A DNA stretch of 19,438 nucleotides from Acetobacteraceae bacterium (GCA_947478535.1 CANJXD010000041.1:1-19438); one strand, 5' to 3'. Counted from the stretch's first letter, positions 6,583 through 14,761 are shown. Notes: generated from the letters alone by a model not told the origin. Numbers and translations are program-made.

Positions 6583-8642
6583 CCGGTTCAGCGAATGGCG
6601 CCATCGTCGGCGTCGATGTCGGCGGCACCTTCACCGACCTCTTCCTGTTCGACCCCGCGACGGGCGGCTTCCGCACCGCCAAGGTGCCGTCGAACCGGGG
6701 CGATGAGGCCGTGGGCTTCATGAACGGCCTGCGCGCGCTCGGCGGCCCCGCGGGGTTCGAGGCGATCGTCCACGGCACCACCGTCGGCACCAATGCGCTG
6801 CTGGAACGCAAGGGTGCGAAGCTCGGCGTCATCACCACCGCGGGCTTCCGCGACGTGCTGGAGATGCGCCGGCGGGACCGGCGCAACACCTGGGGCCTCT
6901 GGGGCGAGTTCGAGCCGGTGACGCCGCGCGACCTGCGGCTTGAAGTGCCGGAACGCACGCTGGCCGATGGCACGATCCGCACGCCGGTCGACATCGCGGC
7001 CGTCGAAGCGGCGGCGCGCGCATTGCTCGCGCTCGGCGCGGAAGCCTGCGCCATCGTCTTCATCAACGCTTATGCCAGTGGCGTGAACGAGGCCGCCGCC
7101 GCCAAGGCCGTGCGGGCGATCTGGCCGAACCCGCATGTCAGCGTCTCCTCGGAGATTCTGCCGGAAATCCGGGAATTCGAGCGGGCCTCGACCACCGCGC
7201 TCAACGCCTATCTGCAACCGGGCGTGGCGAGCTATCTCGGCAAGCTCGAAGCGGCACTTGCGGAAGCAGGCTTCGGCGGGCGCTTCCATATCGTGCAGTC
7301 CAATGGCGGTATCATGTCCACCGCCACGGCGCGCGGCGTGCCGTCGCGCACCGCCTTGTCCGGCCCGGCGGCCGGCGTGATCGCGGCGGCGGCCATCGCC
7401 AAGGCCGCGGGCTTCGAGAACGCCATCACCTGCGACCTCGGAGGCACTTCCTTCGACGTCTCCCTCGTCGCGGGTGGGGAGATGGCGCTGGCCGCCCAGG
7501 CCACCATCGATTTCGGCCTGGTCATCCGCAGCCCGATGATCGAGATCACCACCATCGGCGCCGGTGGCGGTTCCATCGCCCATGTCGATCGTGGCGGTCT
7601 GCTGCAGGTGGGACCCGAAAGCGCGGGCAGCCGGCCGGGACCGGTCTGCTACGGCCAGGGCAACACGCGGCCGACCCTGACGGATGCGAATGTCGTGCTC
7701 GGCCGCATCAATGCGGACAAGCCCATCGGCGGCGCGCTGTCGCGCCTCGATGTCGAAGGGGCGAAGGCCGCGCTGCTGAAGCATGTCGGCGAGCCGCTGG
7801 GCCTCGATGCCATGGCGGCGGCGGAAGCGGTGGTACGGGTTGCCAATGCGAAGATGGCCGGCGCCATTCGCCTGGTGTCCATCGAGCGGGGGCATGATCC
7901 GCAGAAATTCGTGGCCCTTCCCTTCGGCGGTGGCGGCGCGCTGCATGTCGGCGCGCTGATCAAGGATGTGGGCCTGCAGGCCGCGCTGGTGCCGCGCTTC
8001 CCCGGCGTGACGAGTGCCATCGGCTGCGTCATCGCCGATGTACGGCACGACCAGGTGCGGACCCTCAACCTCAACCTCGATGGCATCGATGCCGCGGCGC
8101 TGGATCGCCGCATGGTGGAGGAAGCGAAAGCCGCCCGCGCGGTGGTGGATGCCGCAGGGCTGCCGGTGGACCGCGTCGAGCTCCGCTTCGAACTCGACAT
8201 GCACTATGCCGGGCAGACCCACACCGTTGGCGTGCCGCTGCCCGTGCATGTCATCGGCGGCACGACCGGGGTTTCGGAAGCCATCATCCGCAATGCCTTC
8301 GAGACCGCCTACCAGATCGCCTTCAGCCGGCTGCTGCCGGGGCTTGGCATCCGCATCGTCTCGCTGCGGACGGCCGCCATCGGCATCCGCCCGGATTTCG
8401 ACCTGCGGACGCTGGCGGCGCCGAAGGATGCGACGGTGGAGAAGGCCGCGCGTGGCGCCCGCCCCGTCTGGTTCGACGGTGCCTGGCACAGCGCGACGGT
8501 GTGGTCGCGGCTCGACCTGCCCGAGGGATCGCGCGTGCATGGCCCGGCGATCCTCGAACAGCCAGATGCGACCGTCGTCGTCGATCCCGGTCTCGTCGCG
8601 CGCACCGACGCTTTCGGCAACCTCATCATCGAGCGGGACTGA
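6579..8642 (+). CDS. hyuA: Hydantoinase A/oxoprolinase family subunit
   Basis: 687 residues, the normal length for a stand-alone HyuA. The ASKHA-type nucleotide-binding fold shows phosphate-binding loop 1 as GVDVGGTFTDLFLFD (residues 11-25) and loop 2 as CDLGGTSFDVSLV (about 284-296). It also has the family blocks HGTTVGTNALLERKGAKLGV (about 66-85), IGAGGGSIAHVD (about 325-336), SRPGPVCYG followed by TLTDANVVLGR, and FVALPFGGGGALHVG. Known members phosphorylate or activate a ring amide with ATP before ring opening by the A/B complex. It is translationally coupled to hyuB (ATGA), and the downstream hydrolase begins 5 nt after its stop. An ATP-dependent cyclic-amide hydrolase is the favoured reading; a carboxylase is the alternative. 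Confidence 0.94.
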   Translation: MTGSANGAIVGVDVGGTFTDLFLFDPATGGFRTAKVPSNRGDEAVGFMNGLRALGGPAGFEAIVHGTTVGTNALLERKGAKLGVITTAGFRDVLEMRRRDRRNTWGLWGEFEPVTPRDLRLEVPERTLADGTIRTPVDIAAVEAAARALLALGAEACAIVFINAYASGVNEAAAAKAVRAIWPNPHVSVSSEILPEIREFERASTTALNAYLQPGVASYLGKLEAALAEAGFGGRFHIVQSNGGIMSTATARGVPSRTALSGPAAGVIAAAAIAKAAGFENAITCDLGGTSFDVSLVAGGEMALAAQATIDFGLVIRSPMIEITTIGAGGGSIAHVDRGGLLQVGPESAGSRPGPVCYGQGNTRPTLTDANVVLGRINADKPIGGALSRLDVEGAKAALLKHVGEPLGLDAMAAAEAVVRVANAKMAGAIRLVSIERGHDPQKFVALPFGGGGALHVGALIKDVGLQAALVPRFPGVTSAIGCVIADVRHDQVRTLNLNLDGIDAAALDRRMVEEAKAARAVVDAAGLPVDRVELRFELDMHYAGQTHTVGVPLPVHVIGGTTGVSEAIIRNAFETAYQIAFSRLLPGLGIRIVSLRTAAIGIRPDFDLRTLAAPKDATVEKAARGARPVWFDGAWHSATVWSRLDLPEGSRVHGPAILEQPDATVVVDPGLVARTDAFGNLIIERD

Positions 8643-8647
8643 ACGCC

Positions 8648-9256
8648 ATGGCCGATGCCGCCATCCCCCTGAGCCAGACCGCGCTGCTGCTGTGCGACCT
8701 GCAGAACGATTTCATCCATCCCGACGGTGCCTATGGCCGCGCCGGCTATTCCGCGGCGGCCATCGCGGCCATTCCGGCGCGGCTCAAGCCGCTGGCGGAT
8801 GCCATGCGGGCCAAGGGCGGCTGGATCGCCTCGACGCACTTCACCCTGTTCACGGCGAAGGGCGGGGAGCCCTGGATCGACCCGCATCTCAAGGCGATGC
8901 GCCCCTTTCTGAAGAAGGGCGACTTCGTCATGGGGGGATGGGGGCATCAGGTGGTGGAGGAACTCGCGCCGTCCGACCTGCCGGTGGAGAAGGTGGGCTA
9001 TGACGCCTTCTACCAGACGCGGCTTGAATGGGTGCTCCGCAAGGCCGGCGTCCGCAAGCTGCTGGTCAGCGGCATCGTGACGAATGGCGGTGTCTCCTCG
9101 ACTGTCCGGGGCGCGCATGTCCGGGAATTCGAGGTGACGGTGCTGGAAGACGCCTGCGCCGCCTTCACCCAGGAACTGCACGACACCGCGATCGAGGCGC
9201 TGCGCTCCGTGGCGCGGATCAGCACCATCGCCGATGAGTTGGCGAAGCTCGCATGA
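8648..9256 (+). CDS. Isochorismatase-fold (cysteine hydrolase family) protein with Gly at the nucleophile position
   Basis: 202 residues, normal for the family. The first catalytic Asp is in LLLCDLQNDF (D17) and the Lys is in VEKVGYDAF (K115). The third catalytic position normally reads T-N-V-C-V, but here it is GIVTNGGVSSTVRGAH (143-157ish), with Gly148 where the nucleophilic Cys is expected. In amidases of this fold (N-carbamoylsarcosine amidohydrolase, nicotinamidase, maleamate amidohydrolase) that Cys is essential; in true isochorismatases such as PhzD and EntB it is Gly. The protein therefore either acts by Asp-based acid catalysis, uses another residue, or is not an amidase. Next to HyuAB a carbamoyl-amidase would have been the obvious guess, so the change matters. 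ATG 8648, 5 nt after hyuA, gives the canonical N terminus; an upstream in-frame extension to 8501 would lie entirely inside hyuA and is Arg-rich. Confidence 0.9.
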   Translation: MADAAIPLSQTALLLCDLQNDFIHPDGAYGRAGYSAAAIAAIPARLKPLADAMRAKGGWIASTHFTLFTAKGGEPWIDPHLKAMRPFLKKGDFVMGGWGHQVVEELAPSDLPVEKVGYDAFYQTRLEWVLRKAGVRKLLVSGIVTNGGVSSTVRGAHVREFEVTVLEDACAAFTQELHDTAIEALRSVARISTIADELAKLA

Positions 9257-10668
9257 GCATCGGGCGCGTGGTGGCGGAGGCCGATCCCGCCTTCGATATC
9301 GAGGTGCCCGTTGCCATCATCGGCGCCGGCGCCGCGGGGCTGACCGCGGCGCTGGCCTGCCAGGCCGCCGGCGTGGAACCGCTGGTGCTGGAACGGGACC
9401 CGGTGCCGCGGGGGTCCACCAGCCTTTCCGCCGGCCTCATCCCCGCAGCCGGCACCCGCTTCCAGCGCGAACACGGCATCATCGACGATGCCGAGACCTT
9501 CGCCCGCGACATCCAGAAGAAGGCGCATGGCCAGGCCGAGCCCGTGACGGTGCGGACGGTGGCGGACCACGCCGGGCGCACTGTGGAATGGCTCGCCGAT
9601 CGCTACGGCCTCGCTTTTTCCGTGGTGCATGACTTCTCCTATCCCGGCCACACCCATCGCCGCATGCACGGCCTGCCGAGCCGCAGCGGCGCGGAGCTTG
9701 TGGACCGGCTGCGCAGCGCGGCGGAGGGCGCTGGCGTGCCGCTGCTGACCGAAGCGCGCGTCACCACCCTCATCACCGATGCCACCGGCACGCCGCGTGG
9801 CATCGTGGCCGAGCGCCCGGATGGCAGCGTGGAGCGGATCGGCGCCAGCGCCATCGTCCTCGCCTGCTGCGGCTATGCCGGCAACAAGGCGCTGGTGCGG
9901 AAGTACATCCCGGACCTCGTCGATGCCGTGCATTTCGGGCATCCCGGCAATGAGGGGGAGGCGCTGTCCTGGGGTGAGCAGCTCGGCGCCGAGTTGCGCG
10001 ATATGACGGGCCATCAGGGCCATGGGTCCGTGGCCCACCCGCAGGGCATCCTCGTCTCCTGGGCCGTCATCATGGAAGGCGGCTTCCAGGTGAATGTGGA
10101 AGGCCGGCGCTTCTGGAACGAAAGCAGCGGCTATTCCGAAGCGGGCGTCGCCGTCATGACCCAGCCCGGCGCCGTGGCATGGGACGTCTTCGATAGCCGC
10201 ATCGCCGGCATCACCGCGCAGTTCGAGGATTTTCGCCAGGCGCAGGCCCAGGGCGCCATCATCACCGCGGACACGCCCGAGGCGCTTGCCCGCGCGATGA
10301 AGCTGCCGGAAGACACCTTCCTCCAGGCCTTCGCCGATGTCGCGGGCTGGAAGCAGGCGGGCGGCGTGGATGGCTTCGGACGCAACTGGTCGGGCATCGC
10401 GCAGCTCGCGCCGCCCTATTGCGCGGTGCGGGTCACCGGTGCGCTGTTCCACAGCCAGGGTGGGCTCGTCGTCGATGAAGCCGCGCGCGTCCGGCGCGCC
10501 GGCGGCGGGCTCATCCCGCATCTGTTCGCCGCCGGGGGCGCCGCCTGTGGCGTGAGCGGGCCGGAGGCTTCCGGCTATCTCTCCGGTAATGGATTGCTGA
10601 GCGCCATCACGCTCGGCCGTATCGCGGGTGAGAGCGCGGCCGCGCTCGCGCTCGCACGCAAGCAATAA
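9253..10668 (+). CDS. FAD-dependent oxidoreductase, fumarate reductase/3-ketosteroid dehydrogenase-like flavoprotein
   Basis: 471 residues. The N-terminal dinucleotide-binding motif is VAIIGAGAAGLTAALA (20-35), ending its second strand in LVLERD. STSLSAGLIPAAGT (about 56-69) corresponds to the FAD-binding loop of the FAD_binding_2 family. GHPGNEGEALSWGEQLGAEL (about 229-248) is a further conserved block, and the C-terminal FAD-contacting part reads GALFHSQGGLVVD then AAGGAACGVSGPEASGYLSG and GNGLLSAITLGRIAG. Known relatives add or remove hydrogen across C-C bonds next to a carbonyl (fumarate reductase, KstD). No covalent-FAD His or heme domain is apparent, and there is no signal peptide, so it is probably cytoplasmic. 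The start overlaps the previous stop (ATGA); the molybdoenzyme gene follows after 11 nt. Substrate unknown; a ring or side-chain desaturation/reduction step is inferred. Confidence 0.9.
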   Translation: MSIGRVVAEADPAFDIEVPVAIIGAGAAGLTAALACQAAGVEPLVLERDPVPRGSTSLSAGLIPAAGTRFQREHGIIDDAETFARDIQKKAHGQAEPVTVRTVADHAGRTVEWLADRYGLAFSVVHDFSYPGHTHRRMHGLPSRSGAELVDRLRSAAEGAGVPLLTEARVTTLITDATGTPRGIVAERPDGSVERIGASAIVLACCGYAGNKALVRKYIPDLVDAVHFGHPGNEGEALSWGEQLGAELRDMTGHQGHGSVAHPQGILVSWAVIMEGGFQVNVEGRRFWNESSGYSEAGVAVMTQPGAVAWDVFDSRIAGITAQFEDFRQAQAQGAIITADTPEALARAMKLPEDTFLQAFADVAGWKQAGGVDGFGRNWSGIAQLAPPYCAVRVTGALFHSQGGLVVDEAARVRRAGGGLIPHLFAAGGAACGVSGPEASGYLSGNGLLSAITLGRIAGESAAALALARKQ

Positions 10669-10673
10669 GGGGA
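10667..10673 (+). promoter_or_regulatory. Shine-Dalgarno sequence of the molybdenum hydroxylase gene
   Basis: AAGGGGA, partly within the preceding TAA stop, ends 6 nt before GTG 10680. It supports the unusual GTG start. Confidence 0.65.
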
Positions 10674-10679
10674 TACGCC

Positions 10680-13007
10680 GTGGACCAGGTCACGGATCAG
10701 TTCGGCATCGGCCAGCCCGTGCGACGGAAGGAGGATGTTCGCCTCCTCACCGGTCGTGGCACCTATACCGATGACATCAACATCGACGGCCAGGCCTATC
10801 TCTCCATCCTGCGGTCGCCGCATGCGCATGCGAAGATCCTCTCGCTCGATGTCACCGCCGCGCGCCAGGCGCCCGGCGTGTTGATGGTGCTGACGGGGCA
10901 TGATGCGGCGGCGGATGGCATCGGGCTGTTCCCGACGATGGTCGAGATCAACCCGATGGCCGGCACCCAGCCGCTATTCGCGCCCCCGCGCACCATCCTC
11001 CAGACCGAGCGTGTGCGCTTCGTGGGGGACCCCGTCGTCGCCATCATCGCCGAAACCCGCGCCCAGGCGCAGGACGCCTGCGAGCTGGTGGAGATCGACT
11101 ACGAGCCGCTCCCCTCCATCACCGAGACCGGTCGCGCGCTGGAGCCGGACGCTCCGGTGATCTGGGACGAGCACGGCAACAACCTTTGCGTCCACTGGAC
11201 CAACGGGCGGCAGCAGGAGGCGGAGGAGGCCTTCGCCAAGGCGCACACCATCGCCACCGTGGAACTCGTGCAGAACCGCGTCGTCGGCAATCCGATGGAA
11301 CCCCGCGTCGCCATCGGCCGCTTCGATGTGGAACGCGATCGCTACGAACTGCACAGCCCGAGCCAGGGCGTGATGAAGGTGCGCGAATCCCTCGCGAAAT
11401 ATGCCTTCAACGTGCCGATGGAGAAGATCCGCGTGATCTCCCCCGATGTCGGCGGCGGCTTCGGCCTCAGGGGCAAGAATTTTCCGGAATCCGGCATGGT
11501 GCTCTGGGCGGCGAAGAAGCTCGGCCGGCCCGTGAAGTGGCGCTCCGACCGCACGGAGACCTTTGTCTGCGACCCACATGGCCGCGACCACGTCACCAAG
11601 GCGGAAATGGCCTTCGACGCCAAGGGCAAGGCGCTCGGCATGCGGGTGCAGACGCTCGCCGCCATGGGCGCCTATCTGTTCGACATGGGCCCGCGCATCC
11701 CGACCATCGCCGGCGCGCGCATCGCCGGCACGGTCTATGACCTGCAGGCCGTGCACATGCAGGTGCGCTGCGTCTTCACCAACACCGTGCCCACCGATGC
11801 CTATCGCGGCGCCGGACGGCCGGAGATCGCCTATACGATTGAGCGCCTGCTCGATGTCGGCGCCGGGCTGTTCGGCATCGGCAAGGATGAAATCCGCCGC
11901 CGCAACTTCATCCGCGACGACCAGATGCCCTACACCAACTGCGTCGGCAACGTGCTGGACAGCGGCGATTTCGCCGGCACCCAGGCGATGGCGTTGAAGC
12001 TCGCGGATTGGGATGGCTTCCCCGCCCGCAAGGCCGCCGCTGCCGCCGAGGGCAAGCTGCGCGGCATCGGCATCGGCTATTTCATCGAGGCCTCCGGCGG
12101 CCAGCCGCAGGAATGGGCGCGGCTCAACATGGGCGCGGATGGCAAGGTGCGGCTGCATGTCGGCACCTTCAGCCACGGCCAGGGGCACGAGACGGCCTTC
12201 GCGCAGATCGTCCATGCCAGGCTCGGCATTCCCTTCGAGGATGTCGAGCTGGTGCAGGGCGATACGGATACGGTCGAGCAGGGCTTCGGCACCGGCGGCA
12301 GCCGGTCCTCCCAGATGGGTGGCGTCGCCACCTCCCGCGCCTCGGAGGCCGTGCTCGCCAAGGCGAAGCGGATCGCGGCGCATCTGCTGGAAGCCGGCCT
12401 GGCCGATATCGAATTCCATCGCGGCCGCTTCAGCGTCGCTGGCACGGACCCCGCCGTCGATTGGAAGCGCGTCGCCGCCGCCTCGCTCGACCCCGCGCAA
12501 CTGCCGGTAGGGGAGGAGCCGGGGCTCGATGAGCGCGTGCTCTACAAGCGCAGCACGGAATGCAACTTCCCCAATGGCTGCCATGTCGCGGAAGTGGAGA
12601 TCGACCCGGAGACGGGGCGGCTGCGCGTCGTCGGCTATGCGGCGGTGGATGATGTCGGCAACGTCATCAACCCGATGCTGGTGCATGGCCAGTCGCATGG
12701 CGGCATCGCCCAGGGGCTCGGCCAGGCGGTGCTGGAGAACGCGGTCTATGACGCGGAAAGCGGCCAGTTCATGACCGCGACCTTCCAGGACTACGCGATG
12801 CCGCGCGCCGATGACCTGCCGGACCTCGCGATCGACTTCAACATCGTGCCGACGCCGATCAACGATCTCGGCGTGAAGGGCGCGGGGGAGGGGGGCGCCT
12901 GCGGTGCGCCACCGGCTATCGTCTCCGCCGCCAGCGAGGCGCTGGGCGTTTCGCATGTGGACATGCCGCTGACGCCGGAACGCATCTGGCGGCTGCTGAA
13001 CCGGTAG
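10680..13007 (+). CDS. Xanthine dehydrogenase family protein, molybdopterin-binding (large) subunit
   Basis: 775 residues, typical for a stand-alone CoxL-type large subunit. It starts with IGQPVRRKEDVRLLTGRGTY (10-29), the standard N terminus. Cofactor and active-site blocks are DVGGGFGLRGKNFPE (256-270), AYRGAGRPE (374-382), FSHGQGHETAFAQIVHARLG (497-516), GFGTGGSRSSQMGG (535-548) and GVKGAGEGGACGAPPAI near 731-748, where E737 matches the catalytic Glu. The AYRGAGR loop lacks the Cys of form I CO dehydrogenase, so CO is not the substrate. Known relatives hydroxylate N-heterocycles or aldehydes using water. They normally need a 2Fe-2S subunit and an FAD subunit; neither is encoded nearby, and the next gene is convergent. 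GTG start, 11 nt after the flavoprotein. It is the last gene of the operon. Confidence 0.94.
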   Translation: MDQVTDQFGIGQPVRRKEDVRLLTGRGTYTDDINIDGQAYLSILRSPHAHAKILSLDVTAARQAPGVLMVLTGHDAAADGIGLFPTMVEINPMAGTQPLFAPPRTILQTERVRFVGDPVVAIIAETRAQAQDACELVEIDYEPLPSITETGRALEPDAPVIWDEHGNNLCVHWTNGRQQEAEEAFAKAHTIATVELVQNRVVGNPMEPRVAIGRFDVERDRYELHSPSQGVMKVRESLAKYAFNVPMEKIRVISPDVGGGFGLRGKNFPESGMVLWAAKKLGRPVKWRSDRTETFVCDPHGRDHVTKAEMAFDAKGKALGMRVQTLAAMGAYLFDMGPRIPTIAGARIAGTVYDLQAVHMQVRCVFTNTVPTDAYRGAGRPEIAYTIERLLDVGAGLFGIGKDEIRRRNFIRDDQMPYTNCVGNVLDSGDFAGTQAMALKLADWDGFPARKAAAAAEGKLRGIGIGYFIEASGGQPQEWARLNMGADGKVRLHVGTFSHGQGHETAFAQIVHARLGIPFEDVELVQGDTDTVEQGFGTGGSRSSQMGGVATSRASEAVLAKAKRIAAHLLEAGLADIEFHRGRFSVAGTDPAVDWKRVAAASLDPAQLPVGEEPGLDERVLYKRSTECNFPNGCHVAEVEIDPETGRLRVVGYAAVDDVGNVINPMLVHGQSHGGIAQGLGQAVLENAVYDAESGQFMTATFQDYAMPRADDLPDLAIDFNIVPTPINDLGVKGAGEGGACGAPPAIVSAASEALGVSHVDMPLTPERIWRLLNR

Positions 13008-13016
13008 TCACGCTTC

Positions 13017-13047
13017 GGCTGGGCTTCGCCATCGGCGCAGCCCAGCC
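13017..13047. terminator. Stem-loop between convergent genes (probable bidirectional terminator)
   Basis: GGCTGGGCT (13017-13025) pairs perfectly with AGCCCAGCC (13039-13047); the 13-nt loop itself holds GCC-ATC-GGC. It begins 10 nt after the molybdoenzyme stop and lies 19 nt beyond the - strand gene's stop. No T-run follows on either strand, so intrinsic termination is inferred only from the strong stem and its position; an RNA-stabilising 3' hairpin is the alternative. Confidence 0.6.
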
Positions 13048-13065
13048 CTCTAGCCACCCAGCCTT

Positions 13066-14682
13066 CTATCCGCCCTGGGGCGCCAGCAGCAGTGCCTGCC
13101 GCCCCGTCAGCCACACGGCGCGTTCGAACTGCGCGGTGGCGCGGAACAGCACGTCCTGCACGCCATAGGCGAGGGTAGGCTCGCTGCGCGCGAGGCGCCG
13201 GCGCAGCCCATCCATCATGGCGCCGCGGTCGGAGGTGAGCGCCCGCAACTGCGCCGCATCCTCCGCATCGCCGCTTGCCGCGAGCTCCGCCAGTTGACCG
13301 AGCAGCAGATGCAGCGATTCCGCCAGCCGGTGCAGCAGCGGCAGCAGCGCCTCCGCGCCCGGCTGGGCGCGGCAGGTCTCGACGCTGTCGCCGAATTCGC
13401 CGAGCGTTTCCCGCAGCGCGACCATGCTTGCCATGGAGGCTTCGAGCGCCACGGCGCGGTCCATCTGTGCGCGGTCGCACCCTCGCCCCAGAAGTTCCGC
13501 GAGGAAGGCGCCGACACCGCGCTCCAGCGCCGTCGCGGCTTCCATCAGCTCCCGCCGGGCCGGGCCCGCTCCTTCCGGTTCCTCCCGCAGCGGGTCGATC
13601 AGGGTCGGCAGGCGTTCCAGCAGCCGGGCCTGTTCCAGCTTCACCAGGTCGAGCGCGGTCGGCGCATCGGCCAGCGCCTGGTCGTAGAGAAAGCGCGGGC
13701 GCGACAGCGTCTCCACCGCCGTCTCCGGCGAAAGCCGCGTCAGCAGCCGCTCCATGTGCGGACCGAAGGGCGCGACGACCAGGGCGGAGGCGAGTTGCAG
13801 CAGCAGGAACAGCCAGCCCAGGCGGTGGTCGGCATCCTCCGCCAGCAGGCCCGTCGCCGCCAGCAGCAGCGGCGTCCCGGTCATCTGCTCGACGACGAGC
13901 AGAAGTAGGAACAGCAGCGCACCGGCGCATTTTACGATCGTCTGGTGCAGGGCGAGCCGCCGCGCCGCGCCGGACAGGCTCCCCGACAGCAGCAGCACCG
14001 CGCCGCCGGAGCCGAGCGAGGCCCCGTACATCGCCGAAGCCGCCTGTTCGAAATCGAGCAGCCCGGCGGCATTCAGCGTCAGCGCCAGGATGGTGATGGT
14101 GGAGGAGGATTGCGCCACGACCGTCGCCACCGCCGCGGCCAGGAACGGCAGGGCGAGGCCAAGCGCCGCGCCGCCGCCGGCTTCCAGCATCGCGTTCAGC
14201 GCATGCATGTCGTCCCGCGCGGAGGAGCCGATCTTCATCATGTCGAGGCCGAGGAATAGCAGCCCGAGCCCCAGCAACGTGCCCAGCACCGGCTTGAAGG
14301 CACCGCGACGGTCAAGGTTGAAGGCCGTCATGAAGCCGACGAGGGCGACCAGCCACAGCACCGCGAGATGCGTGTCGATGGTCGCCAGCATCACCAGCCC
14401 GGCGGTGCCAACATTCGAGAAGGCGACGATCGGCATGGCACGGCGCAACGGCAGCATCCCGGCCTGGACCATGGAGGTCGCGATGAAGGTGACAGCATTG
14501 CTGCTTTGGGTGACTGCGCCCATCAGCGCGCCGGTTGCGGCGGTGGAAAGCGGGTTGCCGGTGGCGCGCCCCACCACCTGGCGCATCCGCCGCCCCGCGA
14601 ATTGCTGGAGATTGGCGCCGACGGCCTTGATGCCGACGAGGAAAAGCCCGAGCCCCCCCAGAAGGGATGCAAGCAGGTTCAT
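13066..14682 (-). CDS. Na/Pi cotransporter family protein with C-terminal PhoU-like domain
   Basis: 538 residues on the - strand. The hydrophobic N-terminal 320 residues contain the two inverted QSS repeats that define the family: GALMGAVTQSSNAVTFIATS (51-70, Q59-S60-S61) and ATVVAQSSSTITILALTLNA (186-205, Q191-S192-S193). The remaining 200 or so residues are helical and Leu/Ala-rich like PhoU-related domains found in this family. Known members (NptA, YjbB) move phosphate with sodium, with YjbB reported as an exporter; import or export cannot be judged here. The start ATG is at 14682-14680 with AAGGGA (14692-14687) four bases upstream. It is transcribed towards the catabolic operon and away from the che cluster, so it is probably its own unit; no functional tie to either neighbour is visible. 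Confidence 0.92.
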   Translation of the reverse strand: MNLLASLLGGLGLFLVGIKAVGANLQQFAGRRMRQVVGRATGNPLSTAATGALMGAVTQSSNAVTFIATSMVQAGMLPLRRAMPIVAFSNVGTAGLVMLATIDTHLAVLWLVALVGFMTAFNLDRRGAFKPVLGTLLGLGLLFLGLDMMKIGSSARDDMHALNAMLEAGGGAALGLALPFLAAAVATVVAQSSSTITILALTLNAAGLLDFEQAASAMYGASLGSGGAVLLLSGSLSGAARRLALHQTIVKCAGALLFLLLLVVEQMTGTPLLLAATGLLAEDADHRLGWLFLLLQLASALVVAPFGPHMERLLTRLSPETAVETLSRPRFLYDQALADAPTALDLVKLEQARLLERLPTLIDPLREEPEGAGPARRELMEAATALERGVGAFLAELLGRGCDRAQMDRAVALEASMASMVALRETLGEFGDSVETCRAQPGAEALLPLLHRLAESLHLLLGQLAELAASGDAEDAAQLRALTSDRGAMMDGLRRRLARSEPTLAYGVQDVLFRATAQFERAVWLTGRQALLLAPQGG

Positions 14683-14686
14683 GGTG

Positions 14687-14692
14687 TCCCTT
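14687..14692 (-). promoter_or_regulatory. Shine-Dalgarno sequence of the Na/Pi cotransporter gene
   Basis: AAGGGA on the - strand, four bases before the ATG at 14682, supporting that start. Confidence 0.55.
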
Positions 14693-14723
14693 CAGCAGGC
14701 TGGCCCGGCCACCATGATGTCTG

Positions 14724-14738
14724 CGTCAGTGATTGACG
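14724..14738. repeat. Small inverted repeat in the divergent intergenic region (possible operator)
   Basis: CGTCA and TGACG, separated by 5 nt, form a perfect dyad centred at 14731. Its right arm overlaps the candidate -35 element TTGACG. Size and placement fit a regulator site, but five-base arms can occur by chance. Confidence 0.3.
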
Positions 14739-14761
14739 TGCTGTGAACACCGCCTGGTAAC
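14733..14761 (+). promoter_or_regulatory. Candidate promoter for the chemosensory cluster
   Basis: TTGACG (14733-14738) and GGTAAC (14756-14761) are spaced by 17 nt in the 206-nt gap (14683-14888) between divergent genes. The -35 is good but the -10 is weak, and alphaproteobacterial promoters are often poorly conserved. The rest of this gap shows only a short CCCCA-CC-TGGGG inverted repeat at 14761-14772 and no convincing ORF. Confidence 0.25.

Noticed and set aside
6588..8540. Very long open frame on the - strand opposite hyuA (650 codons)
   Set aside because: Arg/His/Gly/Asp-rich product with no recognisable domain; high GC leaves the antisense frame free of stops. The + strand HyuA has clear motifs throughout.
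4906..8642. Identification as acetone carboxylase
   Set aside because: There is no third small subunit, and the neighbours suggest amide or heterocycle breakdown; a carboxylase is not fully excluded.
8501..8647. N-terminal extension of the isochorismatase-fold protein
   Set aside because: It lies inside hyuA in another frame and is Arg-rich; ATG 8648 gives the normal family start.
10974..12956. Long - strand open frame opposite the molybdenum hydroxylase
   Set aside because: Antisense shadow in GC-rich DNA; the + strand gene is complete and well conserved.
10680..13007. Identification as CO dehydrogenase CoxL
   Set aside because: The active-site loop is AYRGAGR, lacking the Cys of form I CO dehydrogenase, and coxM/coxS are absent.
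12791..13930. - strand open frame spanning the end of the molybdoenzyme gene and the Na/Pi gene
   Set aside because: Out of frame with the real - strand gene, Arg/Ala/Gly-rich, and crosses the terminator stem.
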